DNA of 64,000 bases. Origin: Agapetus fuscipes (taxonomy: Eukaryota; Arthropoda; Insecta; Trichoptera; Glossosomatidae). Below are positions 52,585-63,473 of this stretch, in pieces. Location of the stretch: the NCBI GenBank assembly GCA_951799405.1, contig OX637334.1, positions 4,464,001 through 4,528,000 on the forward strand, in the 5' to 3' direction. How positions within the stretch are numbered: the first letter of the stretch is position 1; each line of letters opens with the position of its first letter. A program made the position numbers and the translations under genes. The notes beneath the pieces were generated by a model. That model was not told the DNA's origin. It was given only the letters and a program-made list of their open reading frames with translations, and did no database searches.

Positions 52585-52939
52585 ATTTATCTTGTTATGA
52601 TTTTTACTTGGGTTTTTTTTTATTATTAAGCAGCGATTTATTTATTTTACAGGATTCATTTTCCACAATATAAGAATACACAGTACCTCTCTAGCTCTGT
52701 CGACTACGTGTCACAATGTTTCAAGCGTCTCTAGCTCTCCGCACCATTGCGGCTCGTATATAGAGGTGCGTAAGAGACGATTATTACATGTTCTAGGTTA
52801 TTTCACATACTTCTATAATGGATTGTTCCACATATGTAAATACTATATTGTTCGACACTATTCCAGTTGCACACCAGCAAACTACGTGCATGTACACACA
52901 AACTCGTAGTTCGTAACAATATGGTTTTTAATGCTTACA

Positions 52940-53145
52940 TATTCCACTTTTCCAATGTCACCCTTGTTTCAGGGAAGGTTGGCAAGAGTTTCAGTGTGTA
53001 TGTTCATTTGAAATTTAGGTTTTTATGTTGCAGGTTCACCTGCGTCATGTGTAAGCGCGAACTTATAAGTGTCTGCTTGTGAGATTGCATATAATGTGAT
53101 TCCCAAATGTTACATATCTTTGCAACTTATATTAGATTAGGTACA
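52940..53145 (+). mobile_element. SINE-A, 5' end missing
   Basis: TTTTCCAATGTCACCCTTGT through GTCATGTGTAAGCGCGAACT to CTTTGCAACTTATATTAGAT. Confidence 0.7.
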
Positions 53146-53224
53146 TAAATATGAGAAGGTATTTACTTTAAAAAACAATGTTTTCACAAATTGAGCATTT
53201 ATTCATTGTAATAGGCAGTTTGGT

Positions 53225-53362
53225 ACACAGATAATTTTTTCAACCCAGCATAGACCACATTTGAAAAGTTACTTTTTTTTGCTCTACTAGAAGTCGAACC
53301 CACGACTTTCCGTTAGTTCCGTTCCGCTACTAGTCTGTAGCGTCAACCACTAGACTACTGTA
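53225..53362 (-). mobile_element. tRSINE-B head part, minus, cut by MITE-E
   Basis: TTTTTTCAACCCAGCATAGA, then GTCGAACCCACGACTTTCCG and CGTCAACCACTAGACTACTG. The MITE at 53363 sits inside the A box region. Confidence 0.6.
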
Positions 53363-53598
53363 CCCTTAGTACGAGTTGCATTACTTGAGTAATGCAAAGT
53401 TTACGGCAATTATTAAAGAGTGATTTCCACCAAAACCTTCCTTTTTTGTTAGTTTGAACTTGATTTTCTTCATCACTGTAACTCTTCTGCTAAGACCATA
53501 AAGTGTAAGAAACAAAAACGGCAGATTTTGGGAGAAATCACTCTTTAATATTTTCCGTAAACTTTACTTTTCTTAAGTTTTGCAACTCGTACTAAGGG
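53363..53598. mobile_element. MITE-E copy 4 (mariner-like)
   Basis: CCCTTAGTACGAGTTGCATT to CTCGTACTAAGGG with TA at 53361-53362 and 53599-53600. 236 bp. Confidence 0.85.
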
Positions 53599-53864
53599 TA
53601 CTGCTCATCAAATAATGCATTAGTTAGTCACTACCTGACTTGGTTGTAGCAGTTGTTCTCAGATATTCTGCCCCAGCAGTTGGCTGTCCTCACCTTAGCG
53701 GGCATGACGGCTTTCTAAGCTGAGGTGAATCCATAATATAGAAAAACTAAGAAGCGCTGACTGGTATATTAGGCCTTCTGGTCCAACAAACAGAGCCGTG
53801 GTAAGTCTTAGACACATCACAACTTCTTCTTCCTTTCGCGTCACCTCTATTTAAAATCGGCGGT

Positions 53865-54105
53865 CATCATGTATATTGTTATTCTTCTTCTTATACAGCC
53901 ATCTCCATCCACTGCTGGACATAGGCCTCCCCCATATCTCTCCATCCATCTCTGTCTTGCTCTTTTTGAACCCAGTCTCCAGCAAGCCTTCTTATATCAT
54001 CCGACCATCTCGTGGGAGGTCTCTCTCTGCTTCTCTTATCTTCCCGAGGTCTCCACTCTACCAATCTCTTCGTCCATCTCTGGTCGGTGGTTCTAGCACA
54101 ATGTC
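53865..54105 (-). mobile_element. RTE-like LINE 3' coding end
   Basis: The minus strand reads RERPPTRWSDDIRRLAG, then DRDGWRDMGEAYVQQWMEMA. This is the characteristic C-terminus of RTE-like LINEs (RW.DDI...A......DR..W...EAYVQQW). Open but 5' truncated. Confidence 0.72.
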
Positions 54106-54169
54106 CCGCAAAAGACCATTAACCCCAATAAAATCGTAGCACTATTAAGACTTTTGATGCTGTAGCTTG

Positions 54170-54440
54170 AAACAGGGACTTAATGCTTTTGTTGAACCAC
54201 TGTCACAGGTCGCATGTCCTTCGGCGTCCCTTAGATCTTCTCCCCTCAATCTTACCATATATGATAATATGAAGAAAACGGTACTTCTCATTTCTCAAAA
54301 TGTGACTGAAGTACATCAGCTTTCTCTGCTTAATGGTTGGCAGAAGTTCCTTTTTGGTGCGCATACGTCGGAGGACTTCTTCATTGGTGACCCGATCACG
54401 CCAAAAGATCCCAACCAACGCTTCACTTCAAACATTACAA
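54170..54440 (-). mobile_element. LINE C-terminal tail, third type
   Basis: Minus strand, 71 codons: FWRDRVTNEEVLRRMRTKKE, then KQRKLMYFSHILRNEKYRF and GKIEGRRSKGRRRTCDL. This is the GHI.R...Y......GK..G.R..GR tail common to many insect LINEs. The same family, in two pieces, lies at 59735-60720. Confidence 0.72.
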
Positions 54441-54454
54441 CCTGATTTAGCTGA

Positions 54455-54552
54455 TTGATAGCTCAGTTGGTATAGTGGTTGCATTCCATGCTGAAAGCTC
54501 GAGTTCGAGTCCCATCGAGAGTAACAGAAAGGATTTCCCGTTTTGACGTAAA
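54455..54552 (+). mobile_element. tRSINE-C head
   Basis: TTGATAGCTCAGTTGGTATA (A box), GCTCGAGTTCGAGTCCCATC (B box), AAAGGATTTCCCGTTTTGAC, then lost. Confidence 0.7.
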
Positions 54553-54994
54553 CAAGAAATAATTTTGCTGTGCAAGAAAATAAGTCTTAAAACGACCCTG
54601 TCTTCGAGTCCGAAGGCCTAAGCAAGATTTGCACGTGTCTGCCTCTAGGCCTTAACTAATCCCTGCTCATTTCATCTGAATTGACCTTCAGGATAGAACT
54701 TGAGAGTAATAGGACGGACTGGACCCCAAGTTAAAAACATAACCTTTTTACCAAAAATGTATTCTAACGAAAACCGTCAATAGAGCTGCTGTTTTAGTCT
54801 TAATACATTTGCTAAGGTTGTGTGAAAGCGTAATGTTTGGTACTTGGGCTAGTGGTAATATCATCAGAAGTAAATTCTGCGTGGAAGGTCGTGGGTTAAC
54901 ATTTCAATTTGAAATAATACGTCTGGAAGAGATGTGATTCCATTTACTAGTGACGAAATTGCTCTCTCCGTTTCAGTATCAAATTGAATAATAC
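54553..54994. other. Unrecognised sequence
   Basis: Short SINE-like words (GCACGTGTCTGCCTCTAGG) but no clear element and no gene. Confidence 0.35.
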
Positions 54995-55165
54995 ATCTGC
55001 AACGCAACTAAGCTGCACAAAAAGTGCTTCTTCTTACTCCAACTTCTCACTGCATTATCTCCATAGGGTTCGTATGTGGTATATAAAACTGATTTATTTT
55101 CACAATAAGGGTGTCGGCATTACGCCATTTGAAGTGGGGGTTGTCCAGCTTCCGAGAGGGATACA
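54995..55165 (-). mobile_element. tRSINE-C 3' half, minus
   Basis: CAACGCAACTAAGCTGCACA through CATTTGAAGTGGGGGTTGTC. Confidence 0.6.
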
Positions 55166-55219
55166 ATTGAATTTTTTCGTAATTAGTGAATATTGCCTTA
55201 CTAAAATCTATTATTAAGA

Positions 55220-55510
55220 TGCGTTCCATGCCAGAGGGCTAGGGTTTGATCTTCACTAAGGGCGCAAGAAATGATTTCCTATTTCGGTGTTTATTTCAAA
55301 CCCAAAATAAAAATATCAGCAAGACTGACTCAGCCTTCACAAGAAATGAGAACTAGTCCCCTTGTCAACACTCTGGAAACCCTCCACTTCAAGTGATGTA
55401 GTTCAAACTTATCTGTAAAAATAAATGTTTAGGCTCCGCATGCCACAGGCGACTCCTCTGGGTACAACGCGGCATTAAGTTGCATTATATGTGCAGTTTA
55501 GTTGCGAACC
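55220..55510 (+). mobile_element. tRSINE-C, A box lost, plus
   Basis: TTCCATGCCAGAGGGCTAGG, then GATTTCCTATTTCGGTGTTT to ATGTGCAGTTTAGTTGCG. Inverted pair with 54995-55165. Confidence 0.68.
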
Positions 55511-55849
55511 GTCCATTTTTTTTATTATTCCTTACAACCCATTGTTACTTCAATTAACCAATTAAGGATGAGCATGCAATGTAAGAATCTGTACAGTTTC
55601 TTGTGTTTTGGGTCTTCCTCATTCATCTCTGTCTTTCATTCAGGAGGATGGCTATTTCTTCCAATTAAAATAAACATAAAGAATACCTTAAAATATGCAT
55701 TATATTTTTAACGATGCTTCTTATTACGAATATTATAAATCCACCCTAAAAAATATACTTCTTATTACGGTTTTTTTTATTAATATTGTAACGAATAAGG
55801 AAGATGTTAGAAGTTGTGTTTGATTTATCTGGATTTATAATAATAATAA

Positions 55850-56043
55850 TCTAAGTTGCAAGGATTTATTCATTTAAAGTTCTCAAATGCATGCCCACAA
55901 ACAAACACGTGTAGTTCGCGCTTACAAATTCTGAATGTGTACTTACAAATAAAATCCAAACCTCAAATGAACATAAGCCCTACAACTTTTGCCGACCTTT
56001 CCTGACACAGGGGTGACATTGGCAAAGTGAACCATTTTTAAAA
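55850..56043 (-). mobile_element. SINE-A, minus
   Basis: CTAAGTTGCAAGGATTTATT to CATTGGCAAAGTGAACCATT, then an A-run. Confidence 0.7.
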
Positions 56044-56114
56044 AAAAAAACGTTAGTTATATAATATGTCTATGAAATCTCTAGAAATGAAAACAAACCT
56101 TGGTATATATATAC

Positions 56115-56182
56115 CTATATATAAATGGACGATTTATTTGAAAAGCGCCGTTTTTGTGTGTAGCACACCTCAAGGGCCCTTT
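56115..56182 (-). mobile_element. tRSINE-B 3' end fragment, minus
   Basis: TGGACGATTTATTTGAAAAG, then CACACCTCAAGGGCCC. Confidence 0.5.
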
Positions 56183-56249
56183 GTTTTTTTTTTTTTTTAC
56201 TAAAATCACTGCACAAACACACACACACACACAAACCAAGCACAAACTC

Positions 56250-56598
56250 CTAGTCCTTAAAAGAATCACTAAATAGGAATGTCTTCAATTTTTTCTTGAA
56301 CATTATTTCTGGTTTCGCAGTTCTGACTTCTAAGGGCAGCCTGTTCCACTGCAAAGGTGCTCCATTGTAGAAGGCTCGGTCACCAAAGCGAGTCGCACCA
56401 GGTCTCTGCGGTTCGCTTAGTCTAACCCCGCCAGACACAGTCGATCGCAGTACCAAGTTACTTGTGCTGAACTGCTGGGATAGGAGCTCCAACAAATATG
56501 TAGGAGCCGCACCATTGAGAGCCTTGTACACCATAAGGCACACCTTGTAGGCCACTCTTCCTGGGGATTTCAGCCAGTGTAAATTCTTCAAAATAGGA
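56250..56598 (-). mobile_element. CR1/L2-like LINE C-terminal tail
   Basis: Minus strand open for 113 codons: NLHWLKSPGRVAYKVCLMVY, then KALNGAAPTYLLELL and FGDRAFYNGAPLQWNRLPLE, ending FKKKLKTFLFSDSF. A different subfamily from 22020 and 37930. Closest to intact of the three. Confidence 0.78.
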
Positions 56599-56970
56599 GT
56601 AATGTAGGTACCTAATTATAATTAGTTTTTTTAGAGGTTACTGAAATTTTTTATTGAATATTCTAGAGAAATCTAGCAATGTGGTTTGTGACGATTTTAC
56701 ATGTTTCAAGGATGATGTTAATAATCTGTCCAAATTAGGATTAAGATCCCTTGGAAAGGCAGATATAAATCAATCGTTGTACTGTCCACATGTAAGAGCT
56801 CTGTTGGAACCGAAAGTGAGAAACAAATTGTGTAAAATAAATGAACTGCAGGTGTGATTAATAGAACCCGCTAAAAACATAACAATACTTAACACAACTA
56901 AACTACATGTATACTGTTTAGTGCATATTTTGGTCACATTTAGGTAAAAGGATTTCTGTAACGACATGAA

Positions 56971-57082
56971 ATTATTTATTTTTACAGGTAAGGGAGTCAA
57001 TCTTACTCGAATCACTTCACTTGAATTGAAGATTTCTCTTTTTCCAAGAGGGCAGGGTTTTATTACATGTGAGGGCTCAATA
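56971..57082 (-). mobile_element. tRSINE-C fragment, minus
   Basis: TTTTTACAGGTAAGGGAGTC, then ATCACTTCACTTGAATTGAA. Confidence 0.55.
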
Positions 57083-57391
57083 CACGCAACGCAACCAAGC
57101 TACACGAAGCATAACTTCTTGCCGCGTTATCCCCGAAGGGCTCGCATGTGGTGAGTTGAACCTATTTATTTTTATAGGTAGCAAACCACTTCAGTTGAAG
57201 TGGGGGTTTCCCAGCTCCCGAGAGGGCTGATACTCATCTCTTGTGAAGGTTGAGTATACCTTCCGGTATTTTATTTTGGGGTTTGAAATGAACACCGAAA
57301 CGGGAAATCATTTCTGACACCCTCGGTGGGATTCGAACCCGAGCTCACGGCATGGAATGCAAGCACTCTACCAACTGAGCCATCGACCGCA
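57083..57391 (-). mobile_element. tRSINE-C, full length, minus
   Basis: CACGCAACGCAACCAAGCTA through CCACTTCAGTTGAAGTGGGG, AAACGGGAAATCATTTCTGA and GGATTCGAACCCGAGCTCAC to the A box CTACCAACTGAGCCATCG. One of the best copies. Confidence 0.85.
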
Positions 57392-57862
57392 CAGTATTAT
57401 GGTTTTGGGCACATCCTGAAGATATCTCTAAATCTAAACACAAAAGTCCGTTTGAAATTTGAATGACAGCATGCATTTCTTTGCAACTTAGATTGTAGAT
57501 TGTAACATGTATGAAATGCGTATGGAGAAATCTCTAGCCTTGATGATAAAATAATGCGCAGGTAACCTGAGTGATTGATCTTTGTCAGTTCGCTATTATC
57601 TCCAGCATGCAAATTAAACTTTCCTCCAGTGCTCATATTGTTTTTGCGAAAATTGAATATTGCACTCTCCATTGAGATTCCCGTGCGAAATTATTGCAAG
57701 TATTTGATATACACAGCTGATGAGTTTACGAAACTAGAGAAAATGACTGAAATTTCTTCTAAATTACATCGCTCGTAGTTTAGTGTTTAAAGATTCAGAC
57801 TCTGTAACCGAAAGATTTTGAATTCCATTCCCAACCGAGAACATTTTTTTTTTGGTCTTTCT

Positions 57863-58115
57863 TCCTTGACCTATAGGTTAGTATGCAGCTGACCACCCAT
57901 CCTGTAGAAAATGGTTCTCTTTGCCAATATCACCCCTGTTTCAGGGAAGGTCAGCATGAGTTACAGGGTATATGTTCATTTGAGATTTGGGTTTTTATGT
58001 TGTAGGTTCACATGCGGCATGTGCAAGCGCGAACTTATACGTGTCTGCTTGTGAGAATGCATATAATGTGAATCCCCAATGTTAGATATCTTTGCAACTT
58101 AGATTAGATTAGATA
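57863..58115 (+). mobile_element. SINE-A, full length
   Basis: CCTTGACCTATAGGTTAGTA through CACATGCGGCATGTGCAAGC to GCAACTTAGATTAGATTAGA. Confidence 0.78.
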
Positions 58116-58121
58116 AGGAAG

Positions 58122-58305
58122 GTTGAAAAATAAATTAACCTCTACCAAAGACCGGTCCCAAAGGTTTAACCAGCTTTACAGCATTTGGATCTCGCTTGCA
58201 AAAGTACTGTATACAAGCATGTAATCGGCTCTTCAGGTGTGATTCACACAAAAACAGCGCTCATCAAATAAATCATCCTAATATTATTATTATTAATCTG
58301 ATGAC
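58122..58305 (+). mobile_element. tRSINE-B, head missing
   Basis: CTACCAAAGACCGGTCCCAA to CATCAAATAAATCATCCTAA and (ATT)n. Confidence 0.7.
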
Positions 58306-58553
58306 GATTTGAAGGTAGTACGTTTGTAAGTATGTGATATAAAAACGTACCCCTAGTATACAACACTGCTTTAACTCTCCTCAATCGCGTAAATCGAAAA
58401 AATGTATGAAAAACAAATCACTCATAAGAAGTGCTGTCGTATACTCCATACATTTTTGATTTACGCTTACTAGGTGAGTTTACGCAATATTTTATTACTA
58501 GAGGTAAAAAACTGTATTTCTTAGAATGTATCCCCGCTCCTTGCGGTCTCTAC

Positions 58554-58995
58554 TAGGGATGGGCGATATATATCGATATTTCAAAAGTACCGATATTTCC
58601 TTGGATATTAAAAATAACGATATTTAGTTTTTTAGGAATTTCGCAAATGATATTTTTTCTTGAAATGCTTTTCTACCCCCCGCCCCATAGGTGACTGTAT
58701 TTGGAAGTTAAAAATTGTACCTACCTTTGCAAATCACGTGCCTACCCCCTCCCCCCCCCCTCTCGACAGATATTTTAAAATGTTACTCTATAAAAATATT
58801 GATGTATCTAAATATCGATATTTTTTCCTCAATATATTTCTATCTAGAATCTAATCTGCAAAGATATGTTAACATTTAAGGCGCACATTAAATACATGCC
58901 CACATACAGGCACATGTAGGATCGCAACAACACTGTTTGAAACTATCGATTCGATGTAATTATATCGATATTTTTTCCCCATTTGCGCATCCCTA
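58554..58995. mobile_element. Short hAT-like element, 442 bp, with SINE-A piece inside
   Basis: Ends TAGGGATGGGCGATA and the complement of TTTGCGCATCCCTA, with 8-bp duplications GTCTCTAC (58546-58553) and GTCTCCAC (58996-59003). Interior rich in TATCGATATTT words on both sides. A SINE-A tail (minus) lies at about 58850-58925. Confidence 0.78.
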
Positions 58996-59289
58996 GTCTC
59001 CACAAAAAGTCATGCGTTCCGATCGCTCCATGCTACAGAAGAGGACATTACTCCAAGTATAACATTTCTCGTTAAAACGAATACACTCAACCGTAGCGTT
59101 TTCAAACAAAATATATCTATAGAAACTAAAACAGCGCCTCTAGTGAGAGTTTTATTTTCTATACTTGTACCAGTAATGCTTCATACTTGGGGAACTGGAT
59201 AGGCAATCTGTCTGTCTGTCTTTGGACGAGAAATCCATCTTAAACTTGCAATAGACAGGTGGGGAAGACATATATGTATTAACAGCATT

Positions 59290-59585
59290 CCGACCGATAG
59301 CTCAGTTGGTAAAGTGCTTGCATTCCATGCCGAGAGCTCGGGTTAGAGTCCCACCAAGGGTGATGATTTATTTCAAACAAAAAAAAATACCGGCAAGGTT
59401 AACTCAACCTTTACAAGAAATGAGTACAAGTACTCCCGAGGGGTCGGGAGCTAGAAAACCTCCAGTTCAAATGAAGTGGTTGGCGTAAGGCCGGCCCCCT
59501 TACGTGTAAAAATAAAGAGGCCACACTCGCCACATGCGATCACGGTAAGAAAGTTCACTATGTGTGTAGCTTAGTCACGAACATA
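59290..59585 (+). mobile_element. tRSINE-C, near full length
   Basis: CGACCGATAGCTCAGTTGGT (A box), GCTCGGGTTAGAGTCCCACC (B box with changes), body to ATGTGTGTAGCTTAGTC. Confidence 0.78.
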
Positions 59586-59639
59586 CGTGGATCTAACAGT
59601 ATAGTCAAGGATAGAGGAATTCTTCACAATTGCGTAACT

Positions 59640-60730
59640 TCTCTTTTTTCTCATTTCCCAATGCCACTTCTATCGAAGATCGGCGATCATCATGGCTATT
59701 TTCACATTGGATGCTGCGGCTCTAAATAGGGACTTGGTGCTTTTGATGAATAATCGTCGCAGATTTTTCAGTCACGATGTCCTTCGGCGTCCCTGAGTCA
59801 TTTTCCCCTCAACCTCACCCTGTGTAATAAGATGGAGAAGGCGGGACTGTACTGTATCCTGCTGCCGCTCCACTAGGGGTGGCCGGTACCTCCGCAGATG
59901 CGCCTCCACTTTTTTCTGTCCTTACAAACCACTTTCATTTCCTCAATATTCATCACCTTTTTCATACATAATCTTCTCTTGTTCTCACTCTGCAGGTTCC
60001 ATTCTTTCGCAATCTCACCTATTTGGTCCAACCATTCTTTCCTCGGCCTTCCCCTTCCGCGCTTTCCTCTGACATTTCCTTTGTACACTTTCTTCGTTAG
60101 TCGTTCATCATCCATTCTTTCGAGATGTCCGAAACATCTCATCGTACTTTTTTGTACTTTCATTCTCATGTTCTCTTTTATACCACACTCGTTCATCACC
60201 CAATCATTACGTACTCTATCATTCAGTGTCTTTCCAGTCATTGCTCTCAGGTAAGCCATTTCAACCGTACATACTTTACTCAGCTCACATTCATTAACTG
60301 TCCACGCCTCACTTCCATACATCAATGTCGGAACCAATATGCCATTGTGGACCGCCAATCTCATATTCTTCGTAAGTTTCCTATTTCTTGCAATTCTTCC
60401 AATCGTTCCCATTACACTTCTTCCTCTACTAGCGCGCTTTTCCAATTCTTTCGTCAATTTCCCATTCGACTTAAACTTGCTTCCCAGATAATCAAATTCT
60501 TTCACGACCTCCACTCTTGTTTCATTCAGTCTTATCTCAATTTCCTCGCATTCCTCAGTCCTGTCAAACACTAATACTTTCGTCTTACTGGCATTCACGG
60601 TGTTTCTCATTAATCATAACGTGACCGAAGTACATCAGCTTTCTCTGCTTAATGGTTGGTAGAAGTTCCTTTGTGGTGCGCATGCGTCGGAGGACTTCTT
60701 CATTGGTGACCCGATCCCGCCAAGAGATAC
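59640..60730 (-). mobile_element. LINE of third type, interrupted by an RTE-type LINE
   Basis: Parts at 59640-59854 (ATGTCCTTCGGCGTCCCTGA) and 60613-60730 (GTACATCAGCTTTCTCTGCT) match 54180-54415 in order. The 59855-60612 segment is inserted between them. Confidence 0.7.
59855..60612 (-). mobile_element. RTE-type LINE 3' tail, longest open copy
   Basis: Minus strand open for 245 codons (59873-60610). It begins inside the protein (NASKTKVLVF; EFDYLGSKFKSNGKLTKELE), then LVPTLMYGSEAWTV and CFGHLERMDDERLTKKVYKG, RGRGRPRKEWLDQIGEIAKE, ending CGGTGHP and a stop. This is the region after the RT catalytic core (LYGSE.W). The RT core and endonuclease are missing through 5' truncation. 3' end on the minus strand GCGGCAGCAGGATACAGTAC. 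The absence of stops over 245 codons shows it is fairly young. Confidence 0.82.
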
Positions 60731-61284
60731 CACTTTGTTATTTTAATGTTTTTTTTTCCGTATGTAACCGGCTAACCACCCCTGAAAAAGATATAATATT
60801 GGCAAAACTTAGCCCTTTATGGGTGGGTAGCATCATTGTATTATTTAAGTCCATGTGACAATAATGAACATATAATTTTGAAATGTTTATATGCCAAAGA
60901 ATAGTCAGGTTTAGAAGAAAAGAAACATGAACGGCAAACATTATATGCAAAGATTTCAACGGTAGGGTATGTCGCAAAATCATGAAAACGTTTTTTTTTA
61001 CTATTTACAATTTATAAGTAATTTCAAAGTTAATTACAATTTTCGGGTACAAGTCGAACCATTCTGCGAGAACTTACATAATTCTAAACGTGTTGTTGGC
61101 GATGTAATCAACGTCTTCAGGAGGCACCGTCTCTGCACAACGTCTGAGGATGAATTTATCATTGATGTGGATGAAACGGTTTTTATAATCCTTGTCAATA
61201 ATTAATGGGCAACAAACATTGTAACGCTTCATTTATAAAAAATAAATAAAAACTTAGTTTGAGTTAACTTTGTTTGAGCATTTT
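60731..61284. other. Unrecognised sequence
   Basis: Holds a 78-codon frame (60969-61205, plus) without recognisable similarity; no splice context to support it. Confidence 0.35.
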
Positions 61285-61410
61285 TGTCCTATAAAAAATT
61301 CCAACAAGACTCAATATTGCTATAAGGCTGGATGGACTTTTGGAGACCGGTTTGGGTAAAAAGCCAAATGATTTTTCAACCTTACAGCAAAGATTATATC
61401 TCAAAATCAA
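61285..61410 (-). mobile_element. tRSINE-B fragment, minus
   Basis: TGCTATAAGGCTGGATGGAC, then GGAGACCGGTTTGGGTAAAA. Confidence 0.55.
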
Positions 61411-61427
61411 ATGGTACCTTCATTTAT

Positions 61428-61680
61428 TGACTTATAGGTTGGTATGAGGCTGACCACCCATACTGTAAAAAATGGTTCACTTTGCCAATGTCACCCCTGT
61501 TTCAGGGAATGTCGGCAAGAGTTGCAGGGCTTATGTTCATTTGAGGTTTGGATTTTATTTGTAAGTACACAATCAGCGTGTGTAAGCGCGAACTACACGT
61601 GTTTGTTTGTGGGCATACATCTGAGAGCTTTGAATGAATATATCCTTGCAACTTAGATTATAGATTATAGATTTATTACG
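61428..61680 (+). mobile_element. SINE-A, young subfamily
   Basis: TTGACTTATAGGTTGGTATG to CAACTTAGATTATAGATTAT. Nearly identical to 27131, 40785 and 63474. Confidence 0.82.
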
Positions 61681-61788
61681 CTCCACTGGAAATTGAACCC
61701 TTTACCTTACATTTCTCGTAATCGTTACATCTAGCTTTAACTAATGCGCTACGGTAAATTTGACAATAAATAGGTCTAAATCTAAATC

Positions 61789-62015
61789 TAAGCTGCCAAG
61801 ATATGTATCACTTGAGATTCATATTAAATGCATTCCCACAAGCAGACACGCATAATTTCGAGCTCACACATGCCGCATGTGGACCTACAATATAAAAAAC
61901 TCAATCTTAAATGAGCATAAGCCCTGCAACTCTTGCCGACCTTCCCTGAAACAGGGGTGACATTGGCAAAGTGAACCATTTTTTACAGTATGGGTGGTCA
62001 ACCTCATACCAACCA
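61789..62015 (-). mobile_element. SINE-A, minus
   Basis: TCTAAGCTGCCAAGATATGT to GTCAACCTCATACCAACC. Inverted pair with 61428-61680, like 27131/27434. Confidence 0.78.
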
Positions 62016-62119
62016 GGTCCATGCACAAAATATGTACATATTATATAGTTGTGTTTTGAACATTTTCAAATACAAACATCCCGTTTTTATTTCTGGTTTG
62101 CGCAAGAGAGGTGAGTTGA

Positions 62120-62300
62120 AATGAAAAAGTTGCTCAATTGAATCCTTTCTCGGTCTACCTCTTTCAGCTTTCAAGTCGCCGTCCTTGGCTTGGGCAACAT
62201 TGTCCGGTAGATAGAGTGCGTTGCTTACCAAGGCGAGGACTCCCGTTATCCTCCCGACTCGGGACAAATGACGTCGTGTCACTAACTGCGCTTCTGATGC
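62120..62300 (-). other. Short GC-richer open segment, unidentified
   Basis: The minus strand has an open stretch (QLVTRRHLSRVGRITGVLAL, then GRPRKDS). GRPRKD recalls LINE tails. It could also be a chance frame. No splice site of good quality was found at its edges. Confidence 0.2.
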
Positions 62301-62397
62301 AATAAATGTACAAATACGTAAAAAAATGTACTGAGAAAAAAAATGAAGACAATCCCACAGAAACACAAATTTTAGAAAATATTAACTTTTTGATAAA

Positions 62398-62780
62398 CAG
62401 AGGTGACATTGCCACTTTGTCAATGTCACCACTGTTTCAGGAAAGGTCGGCAAAAAATGCAAGGTTTATGTTCATTTTAGGTTTGGATTTTTATTTGGAA
62501 TTGTTAGTTTTAGGTTGGAATAACGGTCGTTTGACATATTTACAATAATAATAACTACACAATTAAAATTTATTAATCGGATATTAGCGACGTTGAGAAT
62601 AATGTAAGTTTTCTTGTAACGCTTCGTCTAATATCCGATTAATAAATTTTAACTGCGTAGTTATTATTACACAAGCAGCATTTGTAAGCAGGAACTTGGA
62701 CGTGTCTGTTTGTGGGCATGCATTTAATATGAAATCAAAATATTAAGATCTCATTGCAACTTAGATTATAGATCAGAAAA
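62398..62780 (+). mobile_element. SINE-A split by a foldback insertion
   Basis: First part 62398-62494 (AATGTCACCACTGTTTCAGG, GGTTTGGATTTTTATTTG), second part 62669-62780 (ACACAAGCAGCATTTGTAAG to CATTGCAACTTAGATTATAG). The segment between is foreign. Confidence 0.72.
62547..62668. mobile_element. Foldback insertion with 40-bp arms
   Basis: Left arm AATAATAACTACACAATTAA, then AATTTATTAATCGGATATTA. The right arm ending at 62668 is complementary with two mismatches. Loop about 42 bp. About 50 extra bases (62495-62546) left of the arm are also not SINE sequence. Confidence 0.7.
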
Positions 62781-62824
62781 CAATAAATCAGGAAAAACAA
62801 ATTGACGTCACTCACTGGGTTGCT

Positions 62825-63062
62825 AGACAACATAAACGTTACTAAGCTGTACATACAGCGCAACTACTTGCTGCTTGTTCCTCAAAGTGTCGAATGTGGC
62901 ATGTGGAACATGTTTTTTTCTACAAGTAAGAGGGCTGTAAGAAAACAAAGTTGTGGGACTGATTTTCATTTATTGTAATTGCTAGTAGTTTTTTTTATGA
63001 TACCCTCGATGTGGATCGAACCCTACCTCTCTGATTTTGGACTTAGCGTTCTACCATCCATG
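62825..63062 (-). mobile_element. tRSINE-C remnants, minus
   Basis: AAGCTGTACATACAGCGCAA to TTCTACAAGTAAGAGGGCTG (3' part), and GATACCCTCGATGTGGATCG to AGCGTTCTACC (head). Confidence 0.5.
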
Positions 63063-63470
63063 TTGTGGAGAAACTTCTTTTATTAATATTTAATTGTAAT
63101 GCACACTGCATTTTTGAACCCATGCACGTTAATAATATTCTACAATAAATCAATCAAAAACTTTTAAAAGCATTTTTACATGACATAATGTCTTACTGAT
63201 TGCAGATAAAAAAATATATGAGGATCTGCACACGCAATCTTTGTAAGCTTTTGATGTTTTGGATCCACGTGCCAATGGCAATGATCCATGAATCATAAAT
63301 GATCAAGATGTTTGAAGAACTGGACATTTAAAAACATTGAGAATTACCAGTAAGATGAATGAGAGTAGGAAGAATATATAAAACATATTGTGTATTTTTG
63401 ACTTTTTTTGTATAGATTTCTTTGTAAGGTTTTGCTCTTTTTTATATTTAAATGTAATTTATTATTCATA
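63063..63470. other. AT-rich sequence, nothing recognised
   Basis: No exon or repeat family noted. Confidence 0.4.
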
Positions 63471-63473
63471 TTC

